Positions 6,673-9,551 of a DNA stretch of 9,551 nt are shown piece by piece. The DNA comes from Oscillibacter sp. (GTDB taxonomy: Bacteria > Bacillota > Clostridia > Oscillospirales > Oscillospiraceae): positions 1-9,551 of the forward strand of contig JAFSOM010000562.1 of assembly GCA_017447005.1 (NCBI GenBank). The letters run 5' to 3'. The stretch's first letter is position 1. Each line of letters begins with the position of its first letter. The notes below the pieces were generated by a model. That model made no database searches. It was given only the letters and a program-made list of their open reading frames with translations, and had not been told where the DNA came from. The translations under genes were made by a program, and so were the position numbers.

Positions 6673-6726
6673 GTCATTCGCTTAACCCCCCTCCCCCTGT
6701 CCCTCTCCCCTTTCAGTGACGGGGCC
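6673..6726 (+). repeat. C-rich dispersed repeat, left copy of an inverted pair
   Basis: This pyrimidine-rich stretch is a near match to the reverse complement of 8865-8923 on the other side of the VanW gene. Shared blocks include GTCATTCRCTTA (11 of 12 identical), CCCCTCCCCCTG and CTCCCCTTTCAG. The other copy has about 13 extra bases between the first two blocks. No coding potential is evident. Confidence 0.7.
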
Positions 6727-6734
6727 GCTTGTCT

Positions 6735-6770
6735 CCCCCCTCTGTCACTTCGTGACACCTTCCCCAATAG
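6735..6770 (+). repeat. Palindromic intergenic repeat module, copy 1
   Basis: A C-run is followed by the perfect hairpin TGTCAC-TTC-GTGACA (6743-6757). The 23 bases at 6735-6757 are identical to 8778-8800. After the hairpin this copy diverges sooner than copy 3. It resembles short GC-rich interspersed elements common in intergenic DNA of some Clostridia. It could form a small structured RNA end for the upstream nitroreductase transcript. Confidence 0.75.
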
Positions 6771-6800
6771 GGACATAGGCGTTAAGCTGAATAAAACTTG

Positions 6801-6846
6801 CCCCCATCCGTCACTGCGTGAGATTCTCCCCGTTCCGACGGCGACG
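6801..6846 (+). repeat. Palindromic intergenic repeat module, copy 2 (diverged)
   Basis: This stretch aligns along its whole length with copy 3 at 8778-8823: a C-run, CCGTCACTGCGTGAG in place of the perfect hairpin, then CTCCCCGTTCCG and GGCGAC. Several substitutions weaken both hairpins, so it looks like an older copy. Together with copy 1 it fills most of the gap between the nitroreductase and VanW genes. Confidence 0.65.
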
Positions 6847-6916
6847 CAATTTCCAGATTTTCCCTTTCCGCGTCCGTTGAGAGGAAAAATCCGCTAAAAA
6901 TGTTACCAAATTGTAA

Positions 6917-6945
6917 TTTTCATTTTGCGCGATTTGTGCTATAAT
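6917..6945 (+). promoter_or_regulatory. Extended -10 promoter of the VanW-family gene
   Basis: A perfect TATAAT at 6940-6945 is preceded by TGC, the extended -10 arrangement. A weak -35 (TTTTCA at 6917-6922) lies 17 bp upstream. The stretch just before it is notably AT-rich for this genome. The expected start is near 6951, leaving a leader of about 94 nt. Confidence 0.82.
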
Positions 6946-6960
6946 GGTTTCGCTCATTCA

Positions 6961-7004
6961 AGGGGCCTGTTCCGCCGTGCGCGATTCCGTCGCGGCGGCC
7001 CCCT
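6961..7004 (+). promoter_or_regulatory. Long hairpin in the 5' leader of the VanW-family gene
   Basis: Transcription from the 6940 promoter would place a large imperfect hairpin near the RNA 5' end. Nested helices are AGGGG with CCCCT, CCGC with GCGG, and CGCGA with TCGCG around a TTCCG loop. Only a weak T-stretch follows (GTGTTTCAT), so it is not a convincing terminator. It ends about 27 nt before the GGAGGGG ribosome site and could stabilise the message or regulate it. Confidence 0.55.
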
Positions 7005-7044
7005 GTGTTTCATAAAAAAGCCGTGTATCGGAGGGGAATTTTCT

Positions 7045-8718
7045 ATGGCGAATCAAATTTCTATGGGTTCCAACGCGGACAACACGGGCGCGAATCCCCC
7101 GCCCCAGACCGCGCCGGAGCCTCAAAACGTATCCGGCGGCGTCGGCAGGACTATCTTTTCCGCCGTGCGCATGACGCTGGCGGCGTTCATCATCGCCGGG
7201 GCGATTGTGTCGGCGGGGTACGCGGGCCTGTGCGCCTACGCCGCAAACGGAAAAGCTATTTGGCCCGGTATCAACGTCATGGGGGTGGAGTTGAGCGGGT
7301 TGACGGTCGAGGAGGCCGCGAAAAAGCTGGACGACTTCATCGACAAGGCCCATGTCGATTTATACCTCTATTATATTGAGGACGAGGGCACGGGCGTCGA
7401 GAAGTACCGCCCCAAAGAGCCGGACTACTCGTTCCCGCTGCGCGACTTGGGATTCTATCCCGATACGACGGCCATCGCGCAGGAAGCCTACGACATGAAC
7501 GTGACCGAGCCGGACTTCTTTTCGCTGGGCTGGCGTTACCTCACCGGCGAGGGCGAGACCGAATACGCGCCGATTCTCAAAGTGGACCCGGAAGCCGTGG
7601 CGGAACGCGCCGCCGAGGCCGCCGAGGCTTTGAGCTATCCGATAACGGAGATTGAATACGGGTTCGAGGGCGACAACTTGCGCGTAGTCATGCCGCGCAA
7701 CGGACGCGCCGTGGAAGCCGAGCCTATCGCCGAAAAGCTGTTGCCCATCATCCAAAAGTCCCCGGATTTTTCCATCGACATCCCCTATTCGGCGGTACGG
7801 CACGAAGTCAAGACGGCGCAGGAAATCCGGGATGAAATTTACGTGCCCGTCAAGAACGCCTACTTTGACGCGAAAACATGGTCGGCGGCCCCCGGTTCGG
7901 AGGGTACCGACATCAACGCCGAAGCCTTGCAGGAAATTATGAACGAGGCCACGCCCGGTCAGGTTATCGAAGTGGGGCTTATCCACAATCAGCCTACCCT
8001 TACGTACAGCGAACTGAAAGACGTGGTGTTCCGTGACCTCTTGGGCGAGGCGAGCACGAACGTTTCCGGCACGGCGGCGCGGGTCAGCAACGTGCGTCTG
8101 GCGGCGAAGGCGATTAACAACGCGGTTGTCAACAGCGGCGAGGTCTTTTCCTATAACGGACGCGTCGGACGCCGTACCACGGCGAAAGGCTATCAGGCCG
8201 CGCCCGCTTACGTACAGGGCCTCACCGTGGACGAAATTGGCGGCGGCGTATGTCAGCCCTCCTCTACGCTCTATCTGGCTACCCTCCGTTCCAATCTCCA
8301 AATTACCGAGCGTTCCCCGCACCGTTATGTGCCCGCGTATATCCCCGCCGGAATGGACGCTACCGTGTCGTGGGGCGGCCCGGACTACAAATTCACCAAT
8401 AACACGCCCTATCCCATTCTGATTCGTACCTTCTATTCCAACGGTACCCTGACCGTACAGCTTTACGGTACGAAAACGAATAAGAACACGGTGAAAATCA
8501 CGAACGAGTTCATTTCCTCCACGCAGTGGAAAACGGAGTACGTCACCGATAAGACGCTCCCGAAAGGCACGTCCAAAGTTACGGTTACGCCTTACGTGGG
8601 CAAGACCTACAAGACCTACCGCAACATCTACAACGCCAACGGCGAGCTAATTTCCAGTAAGTTAGAGGCGACGAGCGTCTACAAAGTGCGCAATCAGGTG
8701 ATAGCGCGGAATCCGTAA
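7045..8718 (+). CDS. VanW family membrane-anchored cell-wall-associated protein (YoaR-like)
   Basis: The 557-residue protein has a flexible N-terminus of about 34 residues rich in Asn, Gly and Pro, and one membrane segment at about 41-64. A long extracellular region follows, starting INVMGVELSGLTVEEAAKKL and resembling the repeated peptidoglycan-binding type-4 domain found before VanW domains. The VanW domain spans about 345-465: NVRLAAKAIN at 349, GEVFSYNGRVG, EIGGGVCQPSSTLY at about 397-410 with C403, and WGGPDYKFTNNTPYPI from 443. The last 90 residues are strand-rich and may be a G5-like domain. The biochemical role of VanW is unknown. The frame is open further upstream, but GGAGGGG 8 nt before the ATG at 7045 fixes the start. 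The gene has its own promoter and terminator, so it is monocistronic. It does not by itself indicate vancomycin resistance. Confidence 0.93.
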   Translation: MANQISMGSNADNTGANPPPQTAPEPQNVSGGVGRTIFSAVRMTLAAFIIAGAIVSAGYAGLCAYAANGKAIWPGINVMGVELSGLTVEEAAKKLDDFIDKAHVDLYLYYIEDEGTGVEKYRPKEPDYSFPLRDLGFYPDTTAIAQEAYDMNVTEPDFFSLGWRYLTGEGETEYAPILKVDPEAVAERAAEAAEALSYPITEIEYGFEGDNLRVVMPRNGRAVEAEPIAEKLLPIIQKSPDFSIDIPYSAVRHEVKTAQEIRDEIYVPVKNAYFDAKTWSAAPGSEGTDINAEALQEIMNEATPGQVIEVGLIHNQPTLTYSELKDVVFRDLLGEASTNVSGTAARVSNVRLAAKAINNAVVNSGEVFSYNGRVGRRTTAKGYQAAPAYVQGLTVDEIGGGVCQPSSTLYLATLRSNLQITERSPHRYVPAYIPAGMDATVSWGGPDYKFTNNTPYPILIRTFYSNGTLTVQLYGTKTNKNTVKITNEFISSTQWKTEYVTDKTLPKGTSKVTVTPYVGKTYKTYRNIYNANGELISSKLEATSVYKVRNQVIARNP

Positions 8719-8738
8719 GCCGTCACAAGCGAAAATAT

Positions 8739-8775
8739 ACGGGCTTTCCGAATTTTCGGAAGGCCCGTTTTGTTT
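8739..8775 (+). terminator. Intrinsic terminator after the VanW-family gene
   Basis: Arms of 14 nt (8739-8752 and 8755-8768) pair as ACGGGCTTTCCGAA with TTCGGAAGGCCCGT, with a single G-U pair. TTTTGTTT follows at 8768-8775. It begins 20 bp after the stop codon. The reverse strand shows a weaker T-rich tract (TATATTTTCG), so it might also stop transcripts arriving from mgtE. Confidence 0.93.
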
Positions 8776-8777
8776 CG

Positions 8778-8823
8778 CCCCCCTCTGTCACTTCGTGACA
8801 TCTCCCCCCGTTCCGGGGGGCGA
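8778..8823 (+). repeat. Palindromic intergenic repeat module, copy 3 (best preserved)
   Basis: This is the most complete copy. It holds a C-run, the perfect hairpin TGTCAC-TTC-GTGACA (8786-8800), then a second hairpin CCCCCCG-TT-CCGGGGGG. The first 23 bases match copy 1 exactly, and the whole length aligns with copy 2. It sits directly after the VanW terminator. Confidence 0.75.
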
Positions 8824-8864
8824 CTTTCCGAAACTTGCAAACGCTTTCAAAATTCGTTCCCCCG

Positions 8865-8923
8865 CCCCTGAAAGGGGAGGGGGGTCAGGGGGAGGGGTTC
8901 GGAAATTCCTTTAAGTGAATGAC
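8865..8923 (-). repeat. C-rich dispersed repeat, right copy of an inverted pair
   Basis: Its reverse complement matches 6673-6726. The plus strand reads as G-rich blocks, beginning with a perfect small hairpin CCCC-TGAAA-GGGG (8865-8877) and ending with TAAGTGAATGAC (8912-8923). With the left copy it brackets the VanW gene in inverted orientation. Confidence 0.7.
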
Positions 8924-8945
8924 ATTAGGCAAATAGCCCCCACCC

Positions 8946-8981
8946 GGCCCTGTCGGGCCACCCTCCCCCAAAGGGGGAGGG
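8946..8981. repeat. Double perfect hairpin near the 3' end of mgtE
   Basis: Two adjacent perfect palindromes are present: GGCCC-TGTC-GGGCC (8946-8959) and a 9-bp stem CCCTCCCCC-AAA-GGGGGAGGG (8961-8981). They lie 31 bp beyond the mgtE stop. No T-run follows on either strand, so this is not a standard intrinsic terminator. It looks like another module of the local intergenic repeat family and may protect or define the mgtE mRNA 3' end. Confidence 0.6.
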
Positions 8982-9011
8982 CTTAGGGCGGCGCAAACGT
9001 TCAGGAAGAAT

Positions 9012-9551
9012 TTACACGCGTAACAATACGGTAGCGATACGGAAATAGATAAACAGGGAAATCGCGTCGACAATGGTCGTGATGAACGGCGACGCCATAA
9101 CCGCGGGGTCAAAGCCGACGCGTTTGGCGAACATGGGGAGCGTACAGCCCACGAGTTTCGCGCAGAGTACGGTACAGACCATCGTCAGGCAAATCACCGC
9201 CGAGACGAGCGGCGTTACGGATACGTTCCCGAACAGCAGACGGTCAATGAGCATGAGCTTGACGAAGTTGCAGACGGCGAGCGTCAGTCCGCACACGACC
9301 GCCACGCGAATTTCTTTCCAGATAACTTTACCCAAGTCGGAAAACTCAATCTCATTGAGCGAGATTCCGCGAATGACCGACACGCTGGACTGGGAGCCGC
9401 AGTTACCGCCCGTATCCATGAGCATGGGGATATAGGCGGTCAGCACGGTGACGGCGGCTAACGCGTCCTCAAATCCGGCGATAATCTGTCCGGTGAACGT
9501 CGCGGAGACCATGAGCAGTAAGAGCCACGGGATACGGGACTTGAACGTTTC
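9012..9551 (-). CDS. mgtE: MgtE-family magnesium transporter, C-terminal 179 residues (cut by window edge)
   Basis: MgtE proteins are dimeric Mg2+ channels in the cytoplasmic membrane with a cytosolic N and CBS gating region and a five-helix pore domain. The visible part is most of the pore domain: RIPWLLLLMVSATFTGQII near the cut, then PMLMDTGGNCGSQSS, the family hallmark in the pore. Further hydrophobic helices follow, then GFDPAVMASPFITTIVDAISLFIYF, which carries the acidic residue expected in the cation-selecting site of the last helix. The protein ends LLRV. The frame stays open to position 9551 with no start, so the N-terminal and CBS domains lie outside. The gene converges on the VanW gene. 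Whether a magnesium riboswitch precedes it cannot be seen. Confidence 0.95.
   Translation of the reverse strand, partial: ETFKSRIPWLLLLMVSATFTGQIIAGFEDALAAVTVLTAYIPMLMDTGGNCGSQSSVSVIRGISLNEIEFSDLGKVIWKEIRVAVVCGLTLAVCNFVKLMLIDRLLFGNVSVTPLVSAVICLTMVCTVLCAKLVGCTLPMFAKRVGFDPAVMASPFITTIVDAISLFIYFRIATVLLRV

Noticed and set aside
6654..6924. A small gene between the nitroreductase and VanW genes
   Set aside because: The stretch is low-complexity C-rich repeat with no ribosome site followed by a credible coding frame.
7360..8322. A 320-codon minus-strand open frame inside the VanW-family gene
   Set aside because: It lies wholly antisense to a gene with conserved domains. Its translation is arginine- and glycine-rich with no family features, typical of a shadow in GC-rich DNA.
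7045..8718. Vancomycin resistance determinant
   Set aside because: VanW-domain proteins are common in Clostridia without van operons. No vanH, vanA/B, vanX or vanRS gene is near, and the gene stands alone.

Overview
The window looks like a chromosomal segment of a fairly GC-rich Gram-positive-type anaerobe, most likely a Clostridia-like member of the Bacillota. The grounds are a classical T-box leader, strong AGGAGG-type ribosome binding sites, sigma-A promoters with TTGACA boxes, a VanW/YoaR-type membrane-anchored protein, and GC-rich multi-hairpin intergenic repeats. Genus cannot be fixed from the sequence. The leu genes count at about 60-68% GC in sampled stretches.

Positions 1-5940 (minus strand, read from right to left) hold a T-box controlled leucine biosynthesis operon. 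It runs from a sigma-A promoter (5910-5938) through a T-box leader ending in a terminator (5571-5903), then leuA, an Uma2-family protein (DUF820), leuC, leuD, a single-pass membrane protein of unknown function, and leuB, which is cut by the left edge. LeuA makes 2-isopropylmalate, LeuC plus LeuD isomerise it, and LeuB oxidises it. Two genes foreign to the pathway sit inside the operon. Both contain stretches of clearly lower GC than the leu genes. The membrane-protein gene is probably translationally coupled to leuB, because the leuB Shine-Dalgarno lies in its last codons.

Positions 5940-6653 (plus strand) hold a divergent sigma-A promoter and a small nitroreductase-family flavoprotein.

Positions 6654-8775 hold an intergenic region with repeat modules, an extended -10 promoter, a hairpin-containing 5' leader, a VanW-family membrane-anchored protein, and a clear intrinsic terminator.

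Positions 8776-9551 hold more copies of the same repeat modules, then the 3' part of a minus-strand mgtE-type magnesium transporter gene that runs off the right edge.

No rRNA, tRNA, CRISPR array, transposase or phage gene is visible. The parts most worth a second look are the two non-leu genes inserted in the leu operon, a short tandem repeat between uma2 and leuC, a LeuC C-terminal tail with an internal repeat, and the repeat modules, in direct and inverted copies, that flank the VanW gene. None of these by itself proves a new system.
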